NCBI RefSeq assembly: GCF_921293095.1
Contig: NC_060253.1
Location: 81,877,992 to 81,941,991, forward strand
Direction: 5' to 3'
Source of the DNA: Ischnura elegans
Taxonomy: Eukaryota; Arthropoda; Insecta; Odonata; Coenagrionidae
DNA length: 64,000 bases
Translations under genes and position numbers: made by a program
Part shown: in pieces, positions 1 through 12,900 of the stretch
How the letters are laid out: the number at the start of each line of letters is the position of its first letter
Numbering within the stretch: position 1 is the stretch's first letter
The notes under the pieces: model-generated
What the model saw: only the letters and a program-made list of their open reading frames with translations
Database searches by the model: none
What the model was told of the DNA's origin: nothing

Positions 1-1620
1 CAGTAGCTAAAATTTAATAGCAATGTAATGTCTACCTAAAATTTAAAAAATGCTAAAGAAAGCGGTGAAAACCATCTCGCAAGTAGAAAATTCAAATAAA
101 ACTCTGTATCAAGTTTAACTTTAGGAAGCAGAGGAGAATAAATAAGCATCAGATGTCACCTAGAGATCAGAAGAAGAGAGTTAGAAAAAATTTAGAGGTT
201 GAATAGAGGAAGAAGTAAAACAAGTTCTTGGGAGAAGGAAAAATGTCGAGTAAAGAAATCAGAAGTACTTGGATTGCGCTGAAGATAGTACTTAAGGATG
301 AGAATGCGAAAACTGAGAAATTCTAAATGAGATTAAGGAACGATATTTGTAGTAAAGCCGGGGAGGCCAGAGAAACATTAACAACGAATACATTCGGAGA
401 CGAGCGAAAACATCAAGTGCGTGTAAAAGTAGAATCTGCCTAGATGAACCATTTCAAATAAAGATCGCAATAAATAATACCGAAAAGGACGAAAAACGGA
501 GAACTAATGAATGAAAATAATGCTGAGTGAAGATATGGATTGTATGTATGGAAAAGTTGTGCAACGAAGGGAGACATACTACGAAAGCAATCGAAAAGGA
601 TTCCGAGTTGAATGAAGATGATAGCCAAAGTTCTCAGACCAGAATTTGACCCTAAAATTTGACGAAGCAGTGGGGTGGTATATTTAGAATTCAATGCTTA
701 GAATCTCAAAAGAAGTTGATGTGCTGAACATTGACAGGTATATTATCAACAATTTTTTAAAAATCGTGGGAGTGATAAAATTAGGATCAATCCATGAAGA
801 ATCAAGAAATAGGAACTGGGTTAAACGAGGCTATTTTATTTCTCCGGTAATTCTCAAAGTTGACAATTAGAAAAGCATTGATGAATTATAAATCCGTCTT
901 AAAGGCATGAATATCCACAATGAAAAATTAGCAGAGACTTTAAAACATTTAAAAAATTTCTAATTTGTTAAAATGAGTGGGACAATGACCTGTGCCATCT
1001 AATAATCGCCATATCACCATCAAATATTACAATGAATAACAAAAAATAGGAAAATAAACAGTAAAAGAGGTCGACCTACTATACTATTTGGGAAACAGAA
1101 TTACCAGCGAGTGAAGAAGCAAAAAAATAATCAGTAGAATAGCCCAGGTAAAGAAAGATTTTCAGAGGAATAAAGGATCTAGATACTAGTAAGAGCAGGT
1201 ATTTGTGCATAAAGTAAGGAGAATATTCATCAGAACTCACAATTTATGGCAGTGAATCATGGACATTGACAGCAGTGGAGGAACTGTTGGTGATTCGGTG
1301 AACAATGTGAAAACAAAAATGAATCGACCGAGTGTGGAATGCGGAATTCCTCGTAAGATTGAGAGAGAACAGAAGCCCCGTGAAAATTTCAAGTAGAAAA
1401 CGACCATTTTAATAGGGCATGCCTTGATGCATTTATCTTGATGGCCTGATGAAGTCAGTCCTCGAGGGACATGAGGATGATAAGGACGGAAAAGGAATGC
1501 CTCGGATATCGCATTTAATGAACCAGAAATGAAAGGTGTGAAAGGAATATAAAGAGATCGAATCCATCTCCACGTGGCATCGTTAAATATGAATATACAA
1601 CCACTCAAAATTTACGTGAG
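1..1620 (+). pseudogene. Decayed LINE, 3' end of reverse-transcriptase ORF
   Basis: Translating 1120-1600 on the + strand gives broken pieces that match the C-terminal part of RTE/CR1-like LINE polyproteins. An ISRIAQVKKDF segment lies near 1130, a YGSESWTLTAVEE segment (usually Y-G-S/C-E-T-W-T-L-T) near 1240-1280, then a GHxDGLMKSVLEGH-like piece and a final EYKEIE piece near 1550. Stops and frameshifts are frequent and no ORF survives. Upstream sequence (1-1100) is purine-rich and may be older parts of the same LINE, but I cannot align it by eye. The element enters from outside the window. It resembles the LINE at the right edge, but I cannot say whether the two are one family. Confidence 0.6.
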
Positions 1621-3957
1621 CTACGTAAACTTCTCTAAAATTTTTAATTACTCGTTGTTGCCTTCGAAGGCATCATTGTCACGAAGAATCATACTACTCA
1701 ATCAGCTGTTTATGCGTAGCATAAAACACTACCGAATATAGAAGATGATGAAATATCGTCTACCCAAAAAATATTCTCACAGAATAAGTTCGCGATGCGA
1801 ACTGCACAGGATTTGGTTCACATGTAGCTACTAAGAGACAATAAGAGAAACAAAAGACCTATGCATGGGAATATCAAATGATGCATCAAATAATGTTCAC
1901 TTGGTGAATGATTTTGACTCACCTTGTTTCTCTAGTCTTCGTCCTCTTCTTTGTAACCCCATCGCTATTCCCTATTAAACCCCACCCGTTACACGGAATT
2001 GTTTCGCAACCCCAATATTACTCGTGTACCTGAAAAGAAAAAGTTCGCATTAAAGGCTGGATATTTTCACGTACTCAAAACTTTAAGTTAACACGGAGGA
2101 TAGTTTAAGAACGATAGTTAAGCTACAACAATTTGTCATTCTAACGAACATAATGTTGCATTGACTTGAAAACAATAAAATTCCAAATCAAGTGCTGTAA
2201 ATCCTTATCTTATCGTCAATATTATTTAATATTTCTTACTAATCAAAATTATATGACCAATTATGACAGCGGTTTCGGAGTGACAATTAAATATCACAAC
2301 GGAAGTATTTGAGTGCCATTTCTTAGGCTTAATTATCAAGGACTGCTTAAATTTGACTTTTAGAAACTATCAATACGTGGAAAAATTCAACATGCTGTTA
2401 GCAATAAGATAGAATTTTTAAATTGCGAATCAGGGTTGACGACTGATGCTCACAGATAGGAGCTAATTTTGAAATATCAGATGCTCTCGTAACAAATGGC
2501 GAAACGGCGTGGCTGGCATGAAATACACTGTTCCACTCAAACTTACAATGCCTCATACTTACAATAACAGCGATCAGTTTGACCTTCGTACAAAAGAATC
2601 TATGCTACCGGAACACTGACAGTAAGCTTCCGGTAAGCCTTCGTAAAAAAGATTATAAGCTACCGGATTGCTGCAAGGATCATAATTCCTGTATTTAAAC
2701 CGTTCTATTTTATACCCTAAGAACGCATTAAATTCAAAGACTAAACAACTTACAGCTTACTAACTCATTTCAAACGTCGACACTCCGTTACGGAATGCAT
2801 TTTTCATAAGTTACACTTATTACACTCAGCACCGAATACATACGTACTTAGTCAAGAGGCAACGAACACGTTGAATAATCAAGTTCTCGTCACATAAAAG
2901 CGCTTTCACACTTCGTCCATCGCCAGTATACTTTATACTTTTCGCAAATATATTAGTTCATTCAAAAATCACAGCGTTGAGAGTGAAAACAGGACGATTT
3001 CAATCGGAGCGGATATTTCCCTATCACCGGCGTCCTTAAAAAAACACTATCCTGAAGCTAACTATAACAGAAGCGGCACATTCCTCACGTGGTATTAAAG
3101 GTTGGATCGTGAAGACGGCTGGGATAACAAAAATTGTTAATTCAAAATAATAGTCACTCCGATCACGATAACTTAATAAAGGTGAATATATGGTCTTTGT
3201 GAATAGTTATCCATTTCGGAGAATTGACAGCACCTTGAAAATTATACGAAAAATTCTTCGTCAAAGGATATGTTCAGGTACTCACCTCTTTACCCCAAGA
3301 GATCTAGCCGCGAAGTGAAGTCCTTGCACAGAGGGAGGGGGACCTCAGACACTCCGCCAGCCACATGACGAATACCTGTGACGTCACGATAATTTCGAAT
3401 CGTTTTCTTTTTATGACAACGAAAACCATAGAAGCCACTGAAAATCGTAGGTTTTAAGTTATTTGCAATTTTATCCAATAAAATTATTCAATTAATACGG
3501 CGATATTATATCTAATAAAAAATAATTCTATTGTAATATATATCGCGCGGAAAAAATATTTGTTCATATGGTGGCGCTGTTATACTAAAATAGCGCGGGA
3601 TTTTTTAACGGCCAACAGACACAATACACGTGGATCAATATTCTAGAATTTTCCAGTAATATCCGAAGGTCAGTGTAGATCACGTCATCACGAAACAAAA
3701 AACGATAGATATGGGCGAGTAATTACTCAACGATCTGCATTCAACTGTCGCTTCCTATCCAACTCCTGCCCCTCCCCCACACTGACGAAGAAAATACAAC
3801 ACGCCCCCCAGTCCCTCACCGTCCGCCTTTTCGGTAGAATCACATTCCTGCAAGTTTTAACTTATTTAAATTGATTTTATGGACTGTTTCAGTGGTTACT
3901 TCGTGCGTTGAAGTCACCGTCTCATTCACGGGAAAAGGGAACGATTACTACTTCAGC
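1621..3957. other. Unannotated AT-rich stretch
   Basis: No convincing coding exon, TIR pair or tandem repeat seen. The ORF on the minus strand at 3290-3478 has no recognisable motif. Confidence 0.5.
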
Positions 3958-4014
3958 TATAAAAAGAAATACAAAGAAGATATATGAACTGGACTGATGG
4001 ACTTATGGACTGAG
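3958..4014 (+). promoter_or_regulatory. Candidate TATA box and short first exon with strong splice donor
   Basis: TATAAAAAG begins at 3958. About 30 bases downstream a short stretch runs into a near-perfect donor (GAG|gtaagtga; the GT is at 4015-4016). This is the arrangement of a promoter with a small 5' exon, but TATA-like strings are common in AT-rich DNA and no transcript evidence is available. Confidence 0.25.
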
Positions 4015-4401
4015 GTAAGTGAGAACATATCAATTTCATGGTATATCGAACAGAGGAGGTAATTGTAATTTTGGTGTGACCGCGATTATACCTGTGCATA
4101 AACATGTTGCTAATATAGCTCGTCGTGTGAAATAATTGCATACGAGAGTGAGAAGCAGAGATAGGCAGTGAATAGGTGTTGCGGAGTTCATGAACGATAA
4201 GAACAAAACTAATCCCATTATGCGATTTGTACATATAATATAGAAGCATAATTGTGTCCGCATGAGTGCATTAAAATTATCCCCTTCACCATTCACTTCA
4301 TCGCCATCAATGAGCACCGAATTTATTTACGATTTTAATATTAAGACCTAAAAACTAAACGAAAGTCACGATGAACATTAGTGGATTCCATTAAATTCGA
4401 A

Positions 4402-4462
4402 GAAAATTGGTGGTAGTGTCACGCAGTAGTAAAAGTGCAATCATTGCATTCAATACCTATTG
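4402..4462 (+). repeat. Dispersed repeat, copy 1
   Basis: About 60 bp beginning GAAAATTGGTGGTAGTG recur in direct orientation at 7043-7103 with roughly 80-85% identity by eye. The flanks do not align, so this is either a very short mobile-element remnant or an old segmental copy. Confidence 0.6.
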
Positions 4463-5074
4463 AAACAATCTATAATCTTTTTTTTTTAATTTTGTCCCGC
4501 TATTACAGAAATCACTTAGGGATATTATCGGCTAATTTGTCTTGAAATCTGCATATTATTTCGGCGGTACAGATTCTATGAAACGGAAATATTCTATGTA
4601 TATCCCACTCTCTGTCAGCTGTGTATTTGTTATTTGACATCCTCATAATTGCTGCCTTAACTTCAATCGCGGTTGAACTTCCAAATGACTGGCACATATA
4701 TTTATCTTGTTCATTGGTCAACAATAAACAGTGGAACATAGTCAGTACCGAAATAGAACTTTCAATGTCAACAAAGAACTCCTCTCTTTGAAGTATTGTG
4801 TGTTACCAATTTCAGACAACTATGTGATCATCTTCATCCACAATGCCACTGAGATCGCTTAAGCTTTCTAAGACTTATTGCATTTGTTCATCAATCATGG
4901 CGTTAGCCAGTAGCTGGTACACCTTTCTTGGCCCCAAAATGTGTCATTTAGCCCGAATAATTTAGCCATTAGTCTTCCATTTGAACGTCGTTGAAATGAA
5001 TAACACTAAAATGAAATATAAAAATAACATGGTGGTATTTATTTTTTCTCGTCATTCGCACATTCGTTTCCCAG

Positions 5075-5317
5075 ATATCCATGTTCCACCAAATCCATTT
5101 CCGAGTGAGGGAGTAACCAGGTGCTGTCATCATAATACAAAAGGGATTGCTAAATGGTTCATTGCGAACAAGAAAGTAACCTCTGTAACCAAATGGATAT
5201 ATCATTTACTGCGGAAGCTGCTACATCAAGGAAGATATAAGGAGCAACTGACGGAATTGTTTTCTATCCGTGACAGCATTCAAAATTGTTGACCTTCATC
5301 CTCTAATCTTACTCAAG
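5075..5317 (+). other. Candidate internal exon of an unrecognised gene
   Basis: A pyrimidine-rich tract ends in tttcccag at 5074, and an AAG|gtaagt donor follows at 5317/5318. Between them an open frame runs from the acceptor to a TGA at 5290-5292, encoding about 72 residues rich in Lys, His and Trp (it includes NKKVTSVTKW and HLLRKLLHQGRYKEQ). The frame also stays open upstream to an ATG at 4981. I do not recognise the protein. If the candidate promoter at 3958 is real, this could be a downstream exon of that gene; otherwise it is a chance ORF or a transposon remnant. Confidence 0.25.
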
Positions 5318-6599
5318 GTAAGTAATATGCTATATCTTTGAACTCGCATAATTTGAATTAATCAGTTAGTCACGACTTTAATTAATTATCGTTGATTTGT
5401 TTGGCATTTTTATTCATTTATGGTATAAACACTGTCATATTGACCAGGTTTAAAATGTTTTTATTTGCAAATTAATTTAATTAAAAAAATAAATTTTAAT
5501 TAGATTCTCCTCGAAATATCACCATTGTCAGTTACAATTTATTGTGCACTTAAGGAGTCAATAGCAGATATGCCTAGGAGAGATTTTGAGGTTATAGCGG
5601 TTAACTGAAGGAGAGCGACCAACGAAGCCCCATTTCCGACACTAAAAAGGGAGCAAACCGTAAGAAAAAGCAGTATGGAAATAATTCAACAAATGTCAGC
5701 TTCAGCTCACGCCAGGTTCATACATCGTTCACCCCCACTTCAGTCATATTCTATCGCTAACTTAACGGGATGAAAGATTTTTATCAATGCATTCTTGCAA
5801 AACAATGTTTATGGATGTTTCACCGGTGATTTAGACTAGGTCCGCTCATCAGCATTCCGTAATTCAATAATTCGTAGTCAACTAAAATTGAAGAGACTTC
5901 TGCCTCTAAACCTTATAGCGTGAGTGAAGCTGACAAAACATTCGCTGAATAATAGTATGTTTTAATAATTGAGGAAAATCACGATGAGTGAAAGAAATAA
6001 AGCATGAAAGTTTTCTCAGATTTTATGTCAGCTTCGAAAGGGTTTCAAATTTTCCAAATTCCGTGGACTACGCAAAGAAGCAAGAAAATGGGAATGGGAT
6101 CATCTTTGATAAACAAATGAATTAAGTAAATAAGGTATGAATATTGAGTTAGCAGATATGGTTTGTGGTGTGTAAAAGATTTTGACTGTATGCAAAGGAT
6201 CCTTGGAAGTTATATACCCTGAACAAAGCGTAAGATTAACTACATAGCGATTTTAGCGAGAAATATGTCGACATATAGGTATAACCACGGAAATAACCGT
6301 AATTTAGATATCTATTCGGTAGAACGTTAGTAGTATGTTCTTTTTAGTCATGTTATTCATGAAAGAGATAAAAAAAACCATCGTAAGGCTGAAAAAATCA
6401 TCCAGCTATCACCATTGGGATGAAATGGGAGAGATATGCGGTCAAATAGGGCCCTGCCCGCCGCCGTCAGTGCTTCACGCAGGCTTGTATGTTCGTGCGT
6501 CTACAGCGCAGTGGGATGGAGGAAAGAAGTTATCTTACTCTTCCAACTAAATACGCTACTCGTTCGAACCCACTTATCCCATCTGGTGATTCAGTTCAT
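5318..6599. other. Unannotated stretch
   Basis: AT-rich, with a GC-richer island around 6430-6540. Overlapping short ORFs there have no recognisable domain. Confidence 0.5.
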
Positions 6600-6822
6600 G
6601 GGCGTACACAGCGAGGGGCAGCCCCTCATCAAGCAAAGTCAGTACTAATTGAAACGAAGCATTCAACAAATTTTCTTTAAATCTACGAAAGATGATATCT
6701 ATTAGTATAAGATATGTAACTATTTTGAAGGAAATAATCTCATAAACTAACGTCACAATTTAGTTTGTCCTCCCCTAGACATTGGCTTGCCCCCGCCCCT
6801 AGTTATAACCCTGGGTCCGCCC
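6600..6822. mobile_element. Short MITE-like element, diverged relative of the one at 24047
   Basis: The left end reads GGGCGTACACAG and the right end CTGGGTCCGCCC, an imperfect 12-bp terminal inverted repeat. GC-rich subterminal sequence (gaggggcagcccctc on the left, cccccgcccct on the right) surrounds an AT-rich core with no coding capacity. The ends match those of the MITE at 24047-24293. No clear target duplication is visible. Confidence 0.5.
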
Positions 6823-9379
6823 TTGATTCCGTTGTTCTTTTCTGTCTCACCCTATTTTCACTCAATACCTCGAGAATTTATACCGAACGTAATTTGCACT
6901 TTCAGACACCTCTATTGAGTTTAAACTGATATAAATTACGCATGAGTGCTGAACTTAATAACGTGTAAAATCAATAGAAATTAAAAAATTGCGAAGTTTA
7001 TTATTTGTCTAATGTAATTGTAATTCAACCAAGTCGAGCATGTGAAAATCGGTGGTAGTGCCACACGATAGTAAAAGTGCAATGATTGAATTTAATACCC
7101 ATTCCACTAATATGAAAATCGTTTCTATACACCCCGTTATATTTTACAAGAACACCAGCACCAGGGTTCAAAGAAATTTGCATCAAAGAATTTTCCGTCT
7201 CGTCAGAAATAAAGTTTGTTGCTACATACGGTTTATGATTAATGATTATCTGAAAAAATCTTTAAGCTCCATATTGAATCAAACTGCATGAGAAGATGAC
7301 TCCCTACCTTTTATTTGCCGTCGGGTCCATCGGCGGCAGAGCTCAACTTTACAACGTCGACTCTCCAAAATAGGTACTTATTTTCATCGGCACTTCACAT
7401 TCAACACACAACTGACAATGAATTTTTTATGAACACTAGACACTTTCACTTCACTGAATATGTGAATGAACACTTGAGTAATACAACAGGTAGCTTCACA
7501 TAAATTCCATGGGACATCCATACCGCTTGAGGTGAGACCGATGATAATAGGTACTCCAAAGGTTGAGTCGAAGGCTTGGAAGGGAATGTTGTAAGCTCTT
7601 GAGTTAGGCTTGTACTCTCATTCAATGGGCTAATTGAATTATTCACTCCACCTCTCGTATACCCTTAAAAAACAAGAAAAAGTCCTTAATTTATAACACA
7701 AAAAATTGTATTGATGACATTATACCGCTATTCATATTACAAGAGGGAGTTGTGACAGCGGATTAAATGTTTGGTTTCATGATAATCATTGGTTTCATGA
7801 TTTTAAATGAGCGGATCATATGCGAATGCGGTAACCGAATTCATGCCTCCATTCATAATTCGACAAGCGGAATTATATTTAGCATAACTAGACCTTGCTG
7901 CTGGAGTCAGATTGTGATAACGGTCACAAAACATGAAAATTTTAAGCCAATAATGCGGTACAATAAATCCATTAATTTTTACTAAACCCTTTGCCAAACA
8001 ATATCGCCTTTTAGCTCAAAAATGATACTTTAATATGACGAAAGAGCATTGAATAAGAGGTGATTTACGACTTACCAGTATCTTTCAGCGCCATATCATC
8101 CACCTCTCAGCACTAACCGACCTGCTGTGAGGCTCGAACTTCACTACCGCAGAATGAGGACTGATGGGAAAAACCCAAAGTCACGCACTGCTTCTTTCTT
8201 GACAGCCCTCAGAGGTAATGGAGAGCGGGGAGTTACTAAGGATATGAGGGGAGGTTGCTTGGCACAAATAGCCCATGGAAGAATCAAAATTGTTGTCCTG
8301 ATATCGAGTCTGAGTGCATCGCGAAGGCGGTCGGCTGAGGTTCTGTTTGCGCGTCGTTGGGTGGAGCTGGTGGTTAGGGGAGGTAACGTAGTAGCGTCGC
8401 TGAAAGTGATGGGGGAGGGGAAGGGACTCAGGGCGCCAAAGACAACACAAAAAAGGCCTTAGTTTCCTCTAGTGACGTTACACATCTACGTAGTCTTCGT
8501 AGTTTACCAATAAATGTTTATTTTGCGGAAAATCGCAAATAGTGGCAAAGTTCTTTGAGCTCTTATGTTAATTTTACTACACTTTGAATACACAGTGAGC
8601 GTAAGGGATCTGGTGCAGAAAACTTAAACAAAAATATACGATAAAAGGCTGCGTAGTTCGTCAAAATTTTCCACGGGAGAACAGACAGCGTTACACATAT
8701 GTTAACCGAATTAGGCTGGGAGCCGTTGGAGACTCGGAGGCTTCGATTGCTTGAACAATTGAGAATAGATATATTTAAGACCAACACGGAGATCATCACA
8801 TTATCGCATCATATATAATTATATCACACCTATTAAAAGACCACCATATTTATAGGCCGACAGAAGCGATACATTAAGAGAGATATTTCGCCGAACGGAT
8901 ATAGATATGGGAATTCGTTTTTCCTTCTAACCATAACGGACATTAATAAATGCTAGTCGTAATTTTTCTTGATAGAATGCTTTTTACATGTAAATGGCTA
9001 GTGTCCTAACACCCCCAGCCGCACGCCGCTTAGTTGGTAGTATACAGATTGTCCCAAGCGTCGTGTGTCATTTTTGACCTGTAATTTTAGTAACTTTGCA
9101 TCAAGCAATATTCATTAAAATTGGCACGCATATGGGGAAAGGTCCTAAGTTTTGTTGAATGTAAGCAAAGTTTTACAATTTTGACCTTTTGACCTCATAA
9201 AGTGGGTTCAAACCAAAAATTTGAATTTGCCTTATGGGGTTTCATGTAAAAAAAATCGAGATAGAAAAAAGTCTGAATTCATTGACCAATATTTCAATTC
9301 TCCAGTTTTCGGACACGAGAAACCCGAAAATAGCTCTTTTATTTTCGAAAATTCAATCGTTGACCCAGTAAGGCCACCC
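6823..9379. other. Unannotated stretch
   Basis: Holds the second copy of the 60-bp repeat (7043-7103) and several short ORFs. The 111-codon + strand ORF at 8127-8462 is arginine-rich with low-complexity codon use and no recognisable domain. From about 9060 the sequence contains TGACCT/GACCTC-rich motifs like those right of the transposon at 9381-12563. Confidence 0.5.
7043..7103 (+). repeat. Dispersed repeat, copy 2
   Basis: Begins GAAAATCGGTGGTAGTG and parallels 4402-4462 for about 60 bp with scattered substitutions. Confidence 0.6.
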
Positions 9380-9394
9380 AAGGTAAAAATATTT

Positions 9395-9620
9395 GGTCTG
9401 TAACTGAGCTGGAACAGGTCTGGAACAGGGGTGGAGCTAAAGGTCTGTAGCTGGTCTGGAACTGGGAAGAAATTGAAACATTGCTCCAGACCAGTTTGGT
9501 CTGCAACTGGTCTGGACAACGGGTGGGTAAACTGGTCTGGACCCAGGTCTGTAACTGGTCTGTACTGCTCTGGAACTGGTCTGTTCTCAGGGGGACTGTG
9601 GTCTGGAACTAATCTGTTCT
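9395..9620 (+). repeat. Left subterminal repeat array (TGGTCTG-type)
   Basis: About a dozen copies of CTGGTCTG(T/G)AAC and close variants, mostly in direct orientation, with irregular spacing. The ORFs reported across this block on both strands are by-products of the repeat. Confidence 0.8.
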
Positions 9621-11904
9621 AGTGACTAGTTGGTTTATACTTCTTAACCTGAGACTCAGGATAACTAAAAGATCAGTCAATCTCATTGATCTGACTGGTT
9701 CAGTTCAGCTAGTAAGGAAAAGGGAACAGCCTAAACAAATAAATCTGAGAAGCATACTGAAGGCATTTCTCAGCCAGCCAAATATGACAGAGATAAAGGC
9801 ATACTGGATAGCAGTAATCTTCAATTGTTACAATAGCATTCTTACATAATCAATTTAATACATTGTAAATTTTGAAAAGCGACGATACATCTCTATGGAT
9901 GTCTTCAGCAGTAAGGGGCAAGAAAGTTAAGTAATTCTTACTACAATCAAAAGCTCAGAGTTGATGTATCTCCAGATTATACCAGTATGAGTGCAAATGG
10001 AATTCAGAATTTAACACATGTCAACCCGATCGTAAGATATTCATTGTACTCACATATGGTAACTGCATTTCAGCTGTGAACTCCCATCTAAGTTCTAAGT
10101 TGATAAAACATGTTAGCATATGGCTTTTGACAAACCATCAATAACATATCCCCTGCAACGGGAAATTTTCGATTCGTATGGAGGTGGATGATTTTCATGC
10201 AATAAAATAAATCCATACAGGCAATTTAACATTTATTGATGCACTCAAAACATTCTCTAGTATTAGTAACACAGTTAACATGTATTGTAGTAGAGAAAAC
10301 GTCTAGAGTCCATCGCCATCAATCCTGGAAAATGAGAATTGTAACATTTAATAACCAGCTAAGTAATAAGTACTTAAAGTAACTTAAAATTGTTCCACAT
10401 ATTCTCTAATATGGTTATTCAATTTCAAGAAAAACACTTCATGCACGAATGAATTTATAGTGAGACTAATACTTTTATGCCATGAAAAACTGCTAACAAT
10501 GTGGTTTCTAACGCGAGAACACTAACTTGAAATATTTCAACTTAATCGATCTGAATGAATTGTATTTTAAATACACAAGTTAAGCCAAAGATCAATCTAA
10601 ATTGTAATCACAGTGAGAACGTAGTAATAAATAATCTTATATAACTATTGGGTTGAAAGCAGTAGTTCATTAATTGCAGTAGTCCCAAAAATTGTTGATA
10701 CTCAAGTTCGTTGATTTACTATCGATTGTAAAAATATGTTCCATGTACTTACATTGAAATAGTCAGCGCAGCAGAGATGGGTTGATGCTGACAAGGCATC
10801 TTCTTTAAATCTTTACGTGCTGCAAGGAGCCACTTTTTCCGCAAACCCGGTGAATAAAAACTTTACCTGGCGTTGATTTCATTGTGATAGTATGCAATTG
10901 GCATGAAACAGTACTTTTTTCGATTCCTTTTTGGAGGTTTTCACTTTGAAAAACGTTATATTTTCCTCATCCATACGTTCTTAAACATACAGTTGCTTGT
11001 AAAATACTGTTTTAAGGCACAGATTAATCCACAAAGTCGGAAACTACTGTATTCTACGAGTGTAAACATAATACCAGTGCCAATGGCTGTTGGGTCACGT
11101 GGTATAGAAGATGGCCGCCAGTTGTTTTGGCGCAAGTTTCAAAATACGATTTTTAATACGTTATAAGTACGTTATATAATGGGAAAAAATTGTAGCTCAA
11201 ATTTTTTAATTCGCAAAATATGTATTTACCGCAGTTACTACATTCTTTTACAGAGTTAAATTTCTCTGGAGCAGGTGCACCTGCTTCTTATAGGTGCGAG
11301 GTGTACCTTCACGAGGTACCTGGGGGACTTTTCAGATATTTTCCTCTTCAACAAATGCTTTAATTTTAATGGGTTACTGAAATGATGCATTACGTTCACC
11401 TTATTAACATTTTATACACGGTGTTCTGAATTGAGATCCATTTGCATTTGAGAGGGCAAATAGATACTTAAGTATATTATTTTATGCTTCCATAGCCCAA
11501 ATAAAGTGTGTAAGCGCTACTAGCTGGAAGATATTAAATTTTTCTTAAAATCAGCTCATTAACTGCACCCCTTCCCTACAGAAATGCAATGCAATTTTTT
11601 TTAAAGATGTAGGTATGATAGTATGTAACATGTAAGTGTAGATGTTTGGTGAGTGAAGGAGATCTAAGGAAAAGTAGTGCCATGGGTGGAAGTTGCGGGC
11701 AAAAAGTTTTGCCTGAAATTGGTAAATACATTGGAATTAGAATGAACCATTGCAAATTATTTTGACTGCTAACTACTTTGAAAAACCCTATTTGATATTT
11801 CAACTTTCATTGCTTGTGCAATCATTTAGAAGTAATATTTATTTTTACCTCGCATATTCATTTTTTACTATCTTACCAAGTTTGCTTAAATGCTTAAAGT
11901 TTGT

Positions 11905-11960
11905 ATCATAAATTGAGACTAATATCAGAAGTACTTCTGATATTAGTCTCAATTTATGAT
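11905..11960. repeat. Perfect 56-bp palindrome
   Basis: The arms 11905-11932 and 11933-11960 are exact reverse complements, 28 bp each, with no spacer (centre ...CAGAAGT|ACTTCTG...). The pairing stops sharply on both sides. Confidence 0.95.
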
Positions 11961-12254
11961 GCAGCCCTTTCTAATGCCATCCAAATAACGCAACTCTCCA
12001 CAAGCCATGATTGTGAGCAGATGGGTACCTTTGAACCCATGTGAAATTCATCTATGAAATAACAAATATAAAACTGTAACCCTTCTTGAAAAAAAATTAA
12101 TGGACATTAAAAATTGACCACTCCATAGCCCAGGATTCCTGGTTCCATTAAGTATCAATGCCTGATATACATTATAGTAATTTCACTGTTACAAATAAAT
12201 TTAAGAGCAATTGCAGATGACCAAATAAAATATCAGATCTCATGTCACATCAGA

Positions 12255-12550
12255 ATCCAGACCAGTTGATCAGATCAGTCGACTCACTTGGAATTTTTCC
12301 AGAATAGTTCCAGACCAGTTGAAACTCATAGAATATTTCAGCATAGTTACAGAATAGATCCAGACTAGATGCAGACCATCGAAAATTACAGTACAGTTAC
12401 AGACCAGAATTCCAGACTAGTTGCAGACCATTTTCCTTTGCCTCTCTGAAATCCAGACCAGACCAGTCCAGTTCTGTTACAGACCAGTTACAGAACAAAA
12501 TTTAGCCTTTCAGACCAGTTACAGACCAGATCCAGATTAGTTACAGACCA
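12255..12550 (-). repeat. Right subterminal repeat array
   Basis: Repeated CCAGACCAGTT / GTTACAGACCAG motifs, the reverse complement of the left array, ending in the right TIR. Confidence 0.8.
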
Positions 12551-12565
12551 AATATTTTTACCTGG

Positions 12566-12900
12566 GACCTTCAAGGTCATAAGAGTGGCAAAAGGAATAG
12601 CATGCCAACAAAGGTGTCAATCAATGGGTATTATAGGGTGCCCAAGTCATTGGTATTGTCCAAATACCCTTATTATTCAATAATTGACCTCCGAGGGTCA
12701 CCATGGGGGTCAAAGGTCACAGTTAAAAGTCGGGCCATCATAAAAACCAAGGTGTCTAACCATAGGTTTTGAAGGGTGACAATGTCGGTTTTTCAGTTCA
12801 TAGATCCGTATAACAGATTTTTTTGACCTCCCAAAGTCATAATGGGGTCAAGGGTCATAGTGTTAAATTGGGCCACCATGACAGCAGATTCATACATGTA
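12566..12900 (+). repeat. Degenerate tandem repeat, about 2.5 units
   Basis: Units of roughly 120-145 bp each begin with TGACCTCC/ACCTTCAAGG followed by GTCA..ATGGGGTCAAGGGTCA, then GGGCCA(C/T)CATGA and CAAGGTGTCTAACCATAGG-like text. Starts are near 12566, 12684 and 12829. GACCT-rich sequence also occurs left of the transposon (9060-9380), so the element may have jumped into such an array. Confidence 0.5.

Larger units (their letters stand above)
9381..12563. mobile_element. 3.2-kb DNA transposon with arrays of subterminal repeats
   Basis: The left end (AGGTAAAAATATTTGGTCTG followed by TAACT) is repeated inverted at the right end, with at least 24 bp perfect. Inside both ends lie dense, opposite-facing arrays of a roughly 10-13 bp motif, consensus TGGTCTGTAAC, which look like transposase-binding sites. 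The middle has no recognisable transposase; the longest frames (9622-9849 +, 11576-11803 -) carry no motif, so it is probably non-autonomous. A 56-bp perfect palindrome sits inside at 11905. No convincing target duplication was found, so the superfamily is not assigned; TIRs plus subterminal arrays would suit hAT-like or other cut-and-paste elements. Confidence 0.75.

Noticed and set aside
8127-8462. 111-codon + strand ORF
   Set aside because: No recognisable domain, biased Arg/Ser content and no splice or polyadenylation signals nearby.
9232-9622. ORFs on both strands at the left end of the 3.2-kb transposon
   Set aside because: They are translations of the TGGTCTG repeat array and its flank, not proteins.
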